13,115 nucleotides of DNA, from positions 1 through 13,115 of the forward strand of contig CAYZYK010000018.1 of the NCBI GenBank assembly GCA_964482615.1, given 5' to 3'. Under the pieces are notes generated by a model. The model saw nothing but the letters and a program-made list of their open reading frames with translations, searched no databases and was not told the origin of the DNA. The translations under genes and the position numbers were made by a program. Below, piece by piece: positions 1-7,711 of this stretch. Every line of letters begins with the position of its first letter. Within the stretch, counting starts at the first letter, position 1. The stretch is from CAYZYK01 sp964482615. GTDB taxonomy: Bacteria; Patescibacteriota; Minisyncoccia; Minisyncoccales; CAYZYK01.

Positions 1-396
1 CCGGACATGGCTTATTTCCTTTTTACCAAAGCAATTTTAAATAATCAGCCGATTAAAGTCTTTAATCACAGCAAGATGAAGCGGGACTTTACTTATATTG
101 ACGATATTGTTGACGGTGTTTTGTCCGCATTAGATAAAGTCAGCGAATTGAACTATGAAATAATCAATCTCGGTAATTCCAGACCGATAAAACTAATGGA
201 TTTTATCGAAACTATTGAAAATGAAATCGGCAAAGAGGCAAAAAAGAATTTTCTGCCCCTTCAAGCGGGCGACGTTTTGGTTACAAATGCCGATATCACC
301 AAAGCAAAAAAACTATTAGATTATCAGCCAAAAATAAATTTAAACCGAGGGGTAAAAGAATTTGTTAACTGGTATCGGGAATATTGTAAAATATAA
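1..396 (+). CDS. UDP-glucuronate 4-epimerase-like NAD-dependent sugar epimerase, C-terminal part
   Basis: This is the last 131 residues of an extended short-chain dehydrogenase/reductase that acts on nucleotide sugars. The reading frame is open to base 1, so the gene starts outside the window; full-length members have about 310-340 residues. The fragment opens with P-D-M-A-Y-F and continues with DFTYIDDIV at residues 29-37, then NLGNSRP (56-62) and the P-Q/L-x-A-G-D-V plus N-A-D-I segment (86-99). This set is typical of the UDP-glucuronate 4-epimerase branch (CapI/LpsL/GAE type), which makes UDP-galacturonate in the cytoplasm. The NAD-binding Rossmann motif and the YxxxK catalytic pair are not in view, so the exact substrate is inferred. 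The internal ATG at base 7 is not the real start, because conserved sequence precedes it. The stop lies two bases before the next ATG. GC content is higher here than in the following genes. Confidence 0.85.
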   Translation, partial: PDMAYFLFTKAILNNQPIKVFNHSKMKRDFTYIDDIVDGVLSALDKVSELNYEIINLGNSRPIKLMDFIETIENEIGKEAKKNFLPLQAGDVLVTNADITKAKKLLDYQPKINLNRGVKEFVNWYREYCKI

Positions 397-398
397 AC

Positions 399-1532
399 AT
401 GAAACGTATCTTAATGCTTAACTACGAATTCCCTCCTGTTGGTGGGGGTGGTGGAGTTGCTTCTTATAAATTAGCCAAGGGCTTTATTAAACTTGGCTAT
501 AAGGTAGACTATGTTACTTCACACTATAAAGACCTAAAGAAAAAGGAGGATATTGACGGAATAAATATTTATCGTGTTCATACTTTTTTTAGAAAAGACA
601 GAGCTACCGCTACTTTTTTGTCAATGTTCACTTATGATTTTTTCGCAATTTTAAAATCTATTAAATTATGTTTAAAAAATAAATATAAATTTATAAACAC
701 TCAATTTGCTATCCCTACCGGTCCGGTTGGTTTGGTTATCAGTAAATTATTTAAAATTAAGAATATTCTTTCTTTACACGGCGGAGATATTTATGACCCA
801 AGTAAAAAAAGGTCGCCGCACCGTCATTGGTACTGGCGACTAATTGTCCGCTTTATTATTAATAATTCTGATATAGTTGCTTGTCAGTCAAGCAACACTA
901 AAAATAATACAATCAAATATTTTTCTCCTAAAAAAAATATTAATATAATTCCGCTACCCTACGAAAAAGTTAAATTTAAAAAGGTCTCGCGGGAAAAATT
1001 GGGATTAAACAAAGACAAGTTTTACTTGATTTCAATCGGCCGAATGGTGGAAAGAAAGGGCTTTAAGTATCTAATAAAGGCAATGAGAGACTTACCTGAA
1101 GAAATAGAGTTAAACTTACTCGGCGACGGACCATTATTAGAACCACTCCAAAAACTAGCTGAAAAAATTGGGGTAAAAAATAGAGTTCATTTCCGCGGTT
1201 TTGTTTCCGAAGAAAAGAAGTTTCAATATCTAGATAATTCTAATTTATATGTTTTGTCATCTCTACATGAGGGTTTTGGTATAGTATTGCAAGAGGCAAT
1301 GCAAGTTGGCCTTCCTATCGTGGCAACAAATAACGGCGGTCAAGTAGATATATTAGAAAGTGAGGTCAATGCCTTACTGGTAAAATCGAAATCATCAAAT
1401 GTACTTTCCAAGGCAATATTAAAAGTCTATAACAATAAAAAAATACAAAAGAAACTTTCAAAAAATAACTTGAAGAAAGTAAATAATTTTTCACTTGAGA
1501 AGATTGCTAACGATTATCTTTCTTTATTATGA
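399..1532 (+). CDS. GT4-family glycosyltransferase
   Basis: A 377-residue retaining glycosyltransferase with the GT-B fold, probably cytoplasmic or membrane-peripheral, that adds a sugar from a nucleotide donor to the growing glycan. The N-terminal acceptor domain starts with the EFPP plus glycine-rich loop (residues 10-19), and SLHGGDIYDP follows at 125-134. The C-terminal donor domain starts near 205, with G214-R215 and K220 in IGRMVERKG, the usual phosphate-contacting residues. It also has LGDGPL (241-246) and an intact EX7E motif (E291 and E299 in EGFGIVLQE). The length is normal for the family. The start is the ATG two bases after the epimerase stop, and the end overlaps the next ATG (ATGA), so translational coupling is likely. 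No Shine-Dalgarno precedes it. The family call is secure; the sugar and acceptor cannot be read from sequence. Confidence 0.93.
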   Translation: MKRILMLNYEFPPVGGGGGVASYKLAKGFIKLGYKVDYVTSHYKDLKKKEDIDGINIYRVHTFFRKDRATATFLSMFTYDFFAILKSIKLCLKNKYKFINTQFAIPTGPVGLVISKLFKIKNILSLHGGDIYDPSKKRSPHRHWYWRLIVRFIINNSDIVACQSSNTKNNTIKYFSPKKNINIIPLPYEKVKFKKVSREKLGLNKDKFYLISIGRMVERKGFKYLIKAMRDLPEEIELNLLGDGPLLEPLQKLAEKIGVKNRVHFRGFVSEEKKFQYLDNSNLYVLSSLHEGFGIVLQEAMQVGLPIVATNNGGQVDILESEVNALLVKSKSSNVLSKAILKVYNNKKIQKKLSKNNLKKVNNFSLEKIANDYLSLL

Positions 1533-2374
1533 AATACTTATACATTTCAGGTATTGGCAGAAGTGGTTCAACACTTTTAGATTTAATTATTTCTTCAAAT
1601 CCTAAAACCTTTAGTGTTGGGGAGGTTTATAAATTTTATACCTTCCATAAGAAAACAAAATGTGCTTGTGGTAAGAATATAAAGGACTGTGATTTTTGGG
1701 AAAACGTCAGTAAGAAAAAAGTTAAAATCGTTAATCATATGAACCTTAAAGATTACCAAAAGATAATTTTCAATTTACTGAATCCCTTTACTGGCAAAAT
1801 AGAATTTGAAAATACGTCAAACAATAAAGATCTGATTAAATTAATTAAGGACCATAATAAAAATGTTGAATTAATTGTAGATTCTTCAAAGGAAATAGGT
1901 CGATTAATCGAATTGCACAATGATTATGACGAAAGTTTTTACAATATTATTATAATTAGAGACCCTAGGGCTACTGCTTATTCTTTTTCCACGAAAACTC
2001 AAAGCAAGGGGAAAAATTATTATGTGGCTCTATTTAAATGGATGATAATGAATACCTTACTATACCTTTATATAAGAAAATATAAACCCAATACATTACT
2101 AATTAGCTACAAAAATCTATGTGAAAATCCAAATAAAGAAATAGATAGAATAGAAAGACTTATTAACATAGAAATACCAAAAGATTATGTAAAAAAAATT
2201 CAAAATCTTAAAAATTATCACAACTTTGGAGGCAATAGAATTGCACGAAAAGAAAATAGGGAACACTTTCAGGGTATTAGGTATGACAACCGCTGGAAGA
2301 AGAATTTATTCCGGATACAAAAAATTGTTGGAGTGCCATTTCAAATAATTTATAACTTAATAAAAACTTGTTAA
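1529..2374 (+). CDS. PAPS-dependent sulfotransferase (CxCG...C-F-W subtype)
   Basis: A 281-residue protein that probably moves sulfate from PAPS to a hydroxyl of a carbohydrate. The N-terminus carries the 5'-phosphosulfate loop, SGIGRSGSTLLD at residues 7-18, a P-loop-like motif. The 3'-phosphate site is IIIIRDPRATAYSF (140-153). Between them lie GEVYKF (31-36), a cysteine cluster C45-x-C47-G...C54-D-F-W57, and VDSSKE (117-122). The C-terminus has H231-N-x-x-G-G-N with R237 and R240, then RYDNRW (251-256), features I recognise from bacterial glycan-type sulfotransferases. The length is usual. The gene overlaps its upstream neighbour by ATGA and the downstream GT2 by one base (TAATG), which places it firmly in the operon. 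The substrate is presumably the sugar chain assembled by the neighbours; that is inference. No PAPS synthesis gene is in the window. Confidence 0.88.
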   Translation: MKYLYISGIGRSGSTLLDLIISSNPKTFSVGEVYKFYTFHKKTKCACGKNIKDCDFWENVSKKKVKIVNHMNLKDYQKIIFNLLNPFTGKIEFENTSNNKDLIKLIKDHNKNVELIVDSSKEIGRLIELHNDYDESFYNIIIIRDPRATAYSFSTKTQSKGKNYYVALFKWMIMNTLLYLYIRKYKPNTLLISYKNLCENPNKEIDRIERLINIEIPKDYVKKIQNLKNYHNFGGNRIARKENREHFQGIRYDNRWKKNLFRIQKIVGVPFQIIYNLIKTC

Positions 2375-3423
2375 TGAATAAAAATCAAAAAGTAGCGGTT
2401 ATTATTGTTAATTGGAATGGAAAAAAACATTTAAACGAATGTTTGTCCTCTTTAAGAAAACAAACATATTCTTATTTTGAAATCATATTAGTTGATAATG
2501 GTTCGACAGATGGGAGTATTGGCTATGTGAAAGAAAACTTTCCCGAAGTTAAAATAATTGATGTTGGTTACAATAGTGGTTTTGCAATAGGAAATAATAT
2601 TGGGTTTAAAAAAGCTTTTGAAGACACTAACGTAAAGTATTTAGTTTGTTTAAATAATGATACACGCGCCTATGATAACTGGTTAAAATATCTTGTAAAG
2701 AGAGCTTCAGCTGAGAAAAAAATTGGCATTGTAACTCCCAAAATTTTATATTCTAATCCGCCGGTAATTCAAACTATTGGAATGTTTTCTGCCAAAAGCT
2801 TAAGTAATACACATAAAGGAACTGGGTTAAGTCCAGAAAAATTAAATAAGTCAGAGCCTGTGTTGGCCCCTTGTGGGGCCTCTTTTCTTATAAAGCGTCG
2901 GGTGTTAGAGAAAGTTGGATTTTTTGATGAAGATTTTTTCGCTTATACAGAAGACTTCGATCTTGGCTTACGAACGAGACTTGCTGGGTGCGATGTAGTT
3001 TATGAACCTAAATCAATTGTTTACCACAAACATTCTCAGACAGCAGGGGTTATTTCGCCTGTTAAAACTTTTTATGCAACCAGGAACAGTATTCTTGTCG
3101 CTATCAAGTTGTATCCCTACAATTTAATTCTAAGAAAATTTATTTTTCAAACTAAAAGATATTTTTATTATTTTATCTACCTTTTTGCTAAAAAACAGGA
3201 TAAAAAAAACAAAAAGGGACTGTCACTAAAACAAAAAATTAGAGCAATGATAAATTTAGTTAAAGCTTATATTTCAGTTCCCTTTTTAATACCTAAAATG
3301 CTAAAAAAAAGAAAACAAATATATAAATCATTAAATTGTTCCCCTAAAAAGCTCAGCAAAATTTTAAAAAAGTTTGAAATTAAGTCTGATGAATATGTTA
3401 AAAATTACATTAAAAAAATATAG
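2374..3423 (+). CDS. GT2-family glycosyltransferase (rhamnosyltransferase-like)
   Basis: A 349-residue inverting glycosyltransferase with a GT-A fold. The sequence shows VNWNG (residues 12-16), VDNGSTDGS (40-48), LNNDT (93-97) at the DXD-like metal/nucleotide position, the acceptor-side segment CGASFLI (167-173), and the ED motif in YTEDFDLGLR (191-200). The C-terminal 120 residues are Lys-rich with aromatic and hydrophobic stretches (about 245-272), which suggests peripheral membrane association. The layout fits GT2 enzymes annotated as rhamnosyltransferases or dTDP-sugar transferases, but the donor cannot be proved. I chose the ATG at 2374 because it overlaps the upstream stop by one base (TAATG); the in-frame TTG at 2368 would add only two residues and is less likely. 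Six bases separate its stop from the next gene. Confidence 0.92.
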   Translation: MNKNQKVAVIIVNWNGKKHLNECLSSLRKQTYSYFEIILVDNGSTDGSIGYVKENFPEVKIIDVGYNSGFAIGNNIGFKKAFEDTNVKYLVCLNNDTRAYDNWLKYLVKRASAEKKIGIVTPKILYSNPPVIQTIGMFSAKSLSNTHKGTGLSPEKLNKSEPVLAPCGASFLIKRRVLEKVGFFDEDFFAYTEDFDLGLRTRLAGCDVVYEPKSIVYHKHSQTAGVISPVKTFYATRNSILVAIKLYPYNLILRKFIFQTKRYFYYFIYLFAKKQDKKNKKGLSLKQKIRAMINLVKAYISVPFLIPKMLKKRKQIYKSLNCSPKKLSKILKKFEIKSDEYVKNYIKKI

Positions 3424-3429
3424 TTTAAA

Positions 3430-4452
3430 ATGAAGAAAGATTTAAAAATAACAATAATTTGTGAAGCTTATAATCAATCCAGATACTTACCTCATAAATA
3501 CATTGCTGAAAATGTTAATTTTATTCGTTTAAATAAACTGAAAGAAAACCCATTTTTATTTTTTACATGTCTATTAAAAATCTTTAATACTTATTTTACA
3601 AACGATTATGTTATTATTGCAGCATTTCCTTTAAGTCCATTAATTATTTTTTATTTTCCATTAAAAATTTTTAAACACAACAAAGTGGTTTATGAAACCT
3701 CACATCCTAATTGGAATGAAAACAAATACCCAATAGAGTTGGGTCCCTTAAAGCCTGTCTTAAAGAAAATATGGTTATGTTTTTTAAAAAATTTAAAAAT
3801 TAGAACTGTTAATTTACCAAGTTACAATTATCTGAAAAAGATTTCAGATGAAACCTCTTTAATTCCTCACTGTGTAGATACTTCTGTGTTTTACGATAAT
3901 CCTAAAATCGAGAAAAATAATAAGTTTACGATTTTATTTGTTGGTAAAATTCAATATAAAAAAGGAATTGATTTACTGATTAAAGCCGCAAAAGAATTAA
4001 ATGACTGTGATTTTTGGCTCGTTGGTAAAGGGAATTATGAAGAAAACGTTAAAAAAAGCGGTTTAAAAAATATAAAATTATTAGGCTTTGTAGAAGACAG
4101 AGATAAGTTAAACAAAATTTATAATAAATGTCATTGTTTAGTTTTGCCGTCAAGAAGGATAAAAAGCGGATGGGAAGAGTTATTTGGTATTGTAATTATC
4201 GAAGCAATGGCCGCAAGACTGCCAGTGATTGCAAGTGATTGTATAGGTCCAAAAGAAATTATTACAGATGGGGAGGACGGATTACTCTTTAAAAAAGGTA
4301 ATATTAGTAAACTATTAGATCTTATTACCCTATTAAAAAATGACCAAAAATTAAGAGCTAAAATTCAAATGAATGCTTTAAAGAAAGTACACTCTAGATA
4401 TTCACTAGAAAAAGTATCAAAACAAATGCATAAATTCCTTATTCAAAGTTAA
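3430..4452 (+). CDS. GT4-family glycosyltransferase with atypical N-terminal half
   Basis: A 340-residue GT-B glycosyltransferase. The C-terminal donor domain is clear: LFVGKIQYKKGIDLLIKA at residues 169-186 with G172-K173 and K178, LVGKGNY (197-203), and a conserved EX7E motif (E250 and E258 in EELFGIVIIE), followed by EAMAARLPVIASD. The N-terminal acceptor half is unusual. It is short, lacks the glycine-rich G-G-x-x loop of the other GT4 in this operon, and is hydrophobic at about 40-82, so it may dock on the membrane or bind a lipid-linked acceptor. ETSHPNW (89-95) could be the counterpart of the conserved histidine segment. It starts six bases after the GT2 stop, without a Shine-Dalgarno. 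The enzyme class is well supported; the specificity is unknown. Confidence 0.9.
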   Translation: MKKDLKITIICEAYNQSRYLPHKYIAENVNFIRLNKLKENPFLFFTCLLKIFNTYFTNDYVIIAAFPLSPLIIFYFPLKIFKHNKVVYETSHPNWNENKYPIELGPLKPVLKKIWLCFLKNLKIRTVNLPSYNYLKKISDETSLIPHCVDTSVFYDNPKIEKNNKFTILFVGKIQYKKGIDLLIKAAKELNDCDFWLVGKGNYEENVKKSGLKNIKLLGFVEDRDKLNKIYNKCHCLVLPSRRIKSGWEELFGIVIIEAMAARLPVIASDCIGPKEIITDGEDGLLFKKGNISKLLDLITLLKNDQKLRAKIQMNALKKVHSRYSLEKVSKQMHKFLIQS

Positions 4453-4487
4453 TTAATAAAACTTAAATATAAAAAAATTATTAAAAT

Positions 4488-5987
4488 ATGACTGAAGATA
4501 TCTCTAAAACTATAATACCGGCTTTATCAAGTATTTTAAAGGGAGGTTTAGTAGTTTTGCTCGGAACTATATTTGTTACTTTTTCAGATTCTTTTGTACA
4601 CTTTCTACTAGCTAAGAATTTATCAGTGTATGATTACGGAGAAATTTCTTTAACTTTAACTTATTTTTTATTTTTTTCTCGTATTTCAATTATGGCAATG
4701 CCTACAGCAGCAACGAAATTTATTTCAAATAAACCTAAGGATGAACACATTTCAATCATCAAATCAATTTTTTTATTAACTTCTATTACTAATTTGGTTT
4801 CAATTATAATTATATATTTTTTTAAAACTAGTCTGCCAATCTTTTTACAAAAACTTCATATCCCAAACATATTTTTCGTTTTTATTATATTCCTACCTTT
4901 TTTTTGCTTACAACAAATAATTATTGGGATTTTCAGAGGATATAAAAACCCTAAATACAAATTTTTAATAGAAGGTATTCAATGGATGCTTTTAATTTCA
5001 TTTATCTTAATTTCAATATTACTAGGAATGAACAAAGCTTTTTTTATAGTTCTAATCTGGGGAGTGTCATATTTATTAAGCAGTTTACTAGCAGTTATAT
5101 TGCTGTATAAAAAGACAAATGTTATTGGTAGGGCTATTTTTGACACAAAAAACTTTTATAGTAGGCAATTATTAAAATACGCGGTTCCTTTATTATTTGC
5201 GGGCACAGGTTCATTATTAATCAATAGATTTGACAACATTGCTATTGGTTATTTCTTAAGTTCTAAGCAAGTAGGCATTTACAATATAACTTTTAAAATA
5301 ACTAAACTTTTATTGTTTCCCTCCATATTTTTTGGATATATTTATTTACCAATTGCTTCAAAACTTTTAAACTTAAATAAGAAGGTTTTAACCAGAATAA
5401 CATTAATATTAAATAAATGGATACTGTTACTGTCGGCGCCTATTGTGTTTATATTGATAAAATATCCAGGCAGGATTTTGTCCTTTTTTTCTACAGAATA
5501 TTCACAAGGTATATGGCCTTTAAGAATACTCACAATTGGCTTCTCTTTTTTCATTTTGAATGGTGTATATAATGAAAGTTTAAAATCAAGAGACTCCACA
5601 AAAATTATATTTTATTGCACAGTATTATCAGCTTTTGTTGATATAGTTCTAAATGTAATTCTTACAGCTAAGTTGGGTATCATTGGTTCAGCACTCGCAA
5701 CTAGTATTTCTTACACTACCTTAAGCTTATCTTACATATATTTTGGGACAAAGTTCTTACATACTAGTTTAGTAAATAATGCTCAAATTGTACAAACAAT
5801 ATATGCGATATTAATTGGACTTTCACTTTCACTGATTAATTTTGGTATAAATTCTAATATTAAACTTTTAATCGAATTTTTGCTATTCTATATCTTACTG
5901 TTTGCGTTAAATGTATTTTTTAAGACCTTTAAGAGAGATGAAGTATTAATTTTTAAAAAGATTTTAAAAATATTAGTAAAAATATGA
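4488..5987 (+). CDS. Wzx-type polysaccharide/oligosaccharide flippase
   Basis: A 499-residue multi-membrane protein of the polysaccharide-biosynthesis branch of the MOP exporter superfamily, predicted to flip lipid-linked oligosaccharide across the cytoplasmic membrane. By eye there are about 12-14 hydrophobic helices spread over the whole length. Family features include an amphipathic start, the L-A-K-N-L-x-x-x-D-Y-G segment (residues 41-51), the FRGYKNPKY loop (149-157), NRFDN (246-250) followed by a G-Y-F-L-S-x-x-Q-V-G-I-Y stretch to 265, and the KLGIIGSALATSIS repeat (395-408). Length and topology match the family. A 35-base AT-rich gap precedes the start, the largest gap within the left operon. 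The end overlaps the methyltransferase start by ATGA. The name wzx would be functional only, so I give no symbol. Confidence 0.9.
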   Translation: MTEDISKTIIPALSSILKGGLVVLLGTIFVTFSDSFVHFLLAKNLSVYDYGEISLTLTYFLFFSRISIMAMPTAATKFISNKPKDEHISIIKSIFLLTSITNLVSIIIIYFFKTSLPIFLQKLHIPNIFFVFIIFLPFFCLQQIIIGIFRGYKNPKYKFLIEGIQWMLLISFILISILLGMNKAFFIVLIWGVSYLLSSLLAVILLYKKTNVIGRAIFDTKNFYSRQLLKYAVPLLFAGTGSLLINRFDNIAIGYFLSSKQVGIYNITFKITKLLLFPSIFFGYIYLPIASKLLNLNKKVLTRITLILNKWILLLSAPIVFILIKYPGRILSFFSTEYSQGIWPLRILTIGFSFFILNGVYNESLKSRDSTKIIFYCTVLSAFVDIVLNVILTAKLGIIGSALATSISYTTLSLSYIYFGTKFLHTSLVNNAQIVQTIYAILIGLSLSLINFGINSNIKLLIEFLLFYILLFALNVFFKTFKRDEVLIFKKILKILVKI

Positions 5988-6625
5988 CAAAACTACAAAA
6001 CTTTCTTTACGAAGATTTATTTAGATTTTGTTCTTATTATAAACAATTACAACTTTTTTTTAATTTTAAAAAAATCAACGGAAGTAAAGTCCTAGAAGTA
6101 GGAAAAGGTACTGGGGTATTTTCAAATTATTTAAAAAATACAGGAATTAATATAACTACAATAGATATAGATGAAAGCAAAAATCCCGATTATACAGCAG
6201 ATGCAAGAAAATTACCTTTCAAGAGTAATACTTTTGACATAATTTGTTGCTTTGAAGTATTAGAGCATCTTCCTTATTCCGAATCACTAAGGGCCTTAAA
6301 TGAGTTCTATCGCGTTACAAAGAAATATATAATAATTTCTGTTCCCTTTTCATGTCAATATTTAAGCTTCTTTTTATATGTTGGAATTTGGCCTTTAGAT
6401 AAACTTTTCAATCTAGGGGTAAGAATTCCAAATTCTTTTCTCGATATCAAATATGGAAGCAAAGAGCATAAGTGGGAACTAGGGAAAATGGGATATCCAA
6501 AAAACAAATTTATTAAAGATATTAAAGAAATTGGTTTTAGGGTAATACAAAAAGAACATATATCTCTAAATAGAAAACACTTTTTTCTTGTTGCAGAAAA
6601 GCATCCAAACAAAACACGACTCTAG
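5984..6625 (+). CDS. class I SAM-dependent methyltransferase (Methyltransf_11-like)
   Basis: A 213-residue cytoplasmic methyltransferase with a Rossmann-like fold. Motif I is VLEVGKGTG (residues 36-44), and T59-I-D-I-D is the acidic ribose-contacting position. DARKLPF (73-79) with F-D-I-I-C-C-F-E-V-L-E-H-L (84-96) is the usual motif II/III region, and YIIISVPF (115-122) the following strand. The C-terminal part, with KEHKWELG near 160 and RKHFF near 201, resembles methyltransferases found in polysaccharide and lipid-glycan loci. It probably O-methylates a sugar or the glycan terminus; that role is inferred from the locus. It is the last plus-strand gene of the left block, translationally coupled to the flippase through ATGA. 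Downstream lies a 137-base convergent gap. Confidence 0.88.
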   Translation: MTKLQNFLYEDLFRFCSYYKQLQLFFNFKKINGSKVLEVGKGTGVFSNYLKNTGINITTIDIDESKNPDYTADARKLPFKSNTFDIICCFEVLEHLPYSESLRALNEFYRVTKKYIIISVPFSCQYLSFFLYVGIWPLDKLFNLGVRIPNSFLDIKYGSKEHKWELGKMGYPKNKFIKDIKEIGFRVIQKEHISLNRKHFFLVAEKHPNKTRL

Positions 6626-6762
6626 TGTTCACTACCAGTTACATTATATCGATTTATAAACTAAGCAGTAAAAACAATAGCCGATTTTAGCCATATACGA
6701 TATAATAAAAATTAACCCGCATTTTTTAATTGGTATTGGTCAAAAGATGAGTTACTGAGGTA
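6626..6762. other. convergent intergenic gap, no clear feature
   Basis: This 137-base AT-rich gap lies between the ends of the methyltransferase (plus) and the sulfotransferase (minus). I see no ORF, RNA gene or hairpin followed by a T-run that would make an intrinsic terminator for either side. A 9-base inverted repeat (6643-6651 and 6698-6706) with a 46-base loop is present, but in DNA this AT-rich it may be chance. Confidence 0.5.
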
Positions 6763-7659
6763 CTAATTATTTTCATATTTTAGTTTTTTCATATGATTAC
6801 CCGCAATTTCCCAAAATCTGTTAATTTGTTCTTTATTCCAATCTGTCCAGTGAGGAAATTTATATTTGGAAGTAGCATTTATTTTTTTATTAAAATAGCT
6901 TAAGTCAATGTTTTTAAAGTCCAAATTTAGAAAATTAGTTATTTTTCTTAAACCTACGTACTTTTCGTTTTCAAATATATCTTTAAATTTTACTTGTATA
7001 AACGATTCAGATTTTTTTAGATCTCTATAAATAATTCCATCTTTCTTTTGCCAAAGCCAACATATTTTTTCAAATCGATTCATCGAATTCCACTTTGAAT
7101 TATAAATATCATCAATAAAATCCACAGCTTGTAATCTAAATGTATGATCAGTACTTTTATACCAATTCCGATTCATTCCTGACCTAACAATATCCCGGCC
7201 ATCCCTTATAATATGAATAAATTTACTATTAGGATATATTGATTTCAAAACTGGAATCAGTGAAAATAATCTGTTATTAGCTTCAATATAAAAAGTCTGA
7301 TTATTTACCGAAATTTTTTTTAATTGAATTATTCTAAATTTCTTTATTTTTTTTCTAGCTTCTTCGAAAGATGAATTGCCAATTGCATAATTATATCCAA
7401 GACGTAAAAAATGCGGCCTAGGTTCATGCACAGAGAAAACGGATGAATAGTTGTTTAATAATTTAGCTAAAAACTTAGTCCCCGTTCGTCCAGTCGAAAT
7501 AATAAAAATTTGTCTAATTTCTTCCCAATCAAGATTTTTATATAAACCGATATTCAGTTTAAGAAGATTAAGATAATACTCAAAATTTAGTAAATAATGG
7601 TATGCGTCCTTTTTACTTAAGCGCTCTACTATCCGCCTTGGATTATTTACGTAGATCAT
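6763..7659 (-). CDS. PAPS-dependent sulfotransferase, second and unrelated subtype
   Basis: A 298-residue sulfotransferase. The 5'-phosphosulfate loop is ISTGRTGTKFLAKLL at residues 54-68, and the 3'-phosphate-binding segment is FIHIIRDGRDIVRSGM (147-162), with the conserved R and D-G-R-D. E80 in the V-H-E-P-R-P segment and N129-R130 may help form the active-site pocket. The C-terminus has PHWTDW and ends in a basic stretch. It shares little with the other sulfotransferase beyond these two cofactor sites: it lacks the C-x-C-G cluster and the H-N-x-x-G-G-N tail, so it probably modifies a different position or sugar. About 50 basic and aromatic residues precede the P-loop, and there is no signal peptide, so it acts in the cytoplasm. 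It is the only minus-strand gene between plus-strand genes, which suggests it was acquired as a separate unit. The start has no Shine-Dalgarno. Confidence 0.85.
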   Translation of the reverse strand: MIYVNNPRRIVERLSKKDAYHYLLNFEYYLNLLKLNIGLYKNLDWEEIRQIFIISTGRTGTKFLAKLLNNYSSVFSVHEPRPHFLRLGYNYAIGNSSFEEARKKIKKFRIIQLKKISVNNQTFYIEANNRLFSLIPVLKSIYPNSKFIHIIRDGRDIVRSGMNRNWYKSTDHTFRLQAVDFIDDIYNSKWNSMNRFEKICWLWQKKDGIIYRDLKKSESFIQVKFKDIFENEKYVGLRKITNFLNLDFKNIDLSYFNKKINATSKYKFPHWTDWNKEQINRFWEIAGNHMKKLKYENN

Positions 7660-7711
7660 GATTGATATAAAATTCTTTACTTCTAAAACTTAACATCTTA
7701 AATATGTTATC
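7660..7711. promoter_or_regulatory. divergent intergenic region, presumed promoters for both flanking genes
   Basis: Only 52 bases separate the starts of the minus-strand sulfotransferase and the plus-strand membrane protein, so both promoters must lie here or inside the coding regions. The stretch is very AT-rich. Loose sigma70-like hexamers can be picked out (for example TTTACT at 7676-7681 on the plus strand), but none is close to consensus at good spacing. A perfect 6-base inverted repeat (TAACAT at 7691-7696 and ATGTTA at 7704-7709, 7-base spacer) ends two bases before the plus-strand ATG and could be an operator or a start-site hairpin. The promoter role is inferred from gene layout, not from clear motifs. 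Confidence 0.35.

Noticed and set aside
1661..1690. C-x-C-G...C cluster in the first sulfotransferase as a zinc-binding or iron-sulfur site
   Set aside because: I recognise this C-x-C-G...C-x-F-W pattern as recurrent in this sulfotransferase subtype, and a fourth ligand is not evident, so a metal role is not supported by the sequence alone.
6643..6706. 9-base inverted repeat with 46-base loop between converging genes
   Set aside because: The loop is too long for an intrinsic terminator, there is no T-run, and a match of this size is expected fairly often in such AT-rich DNA.
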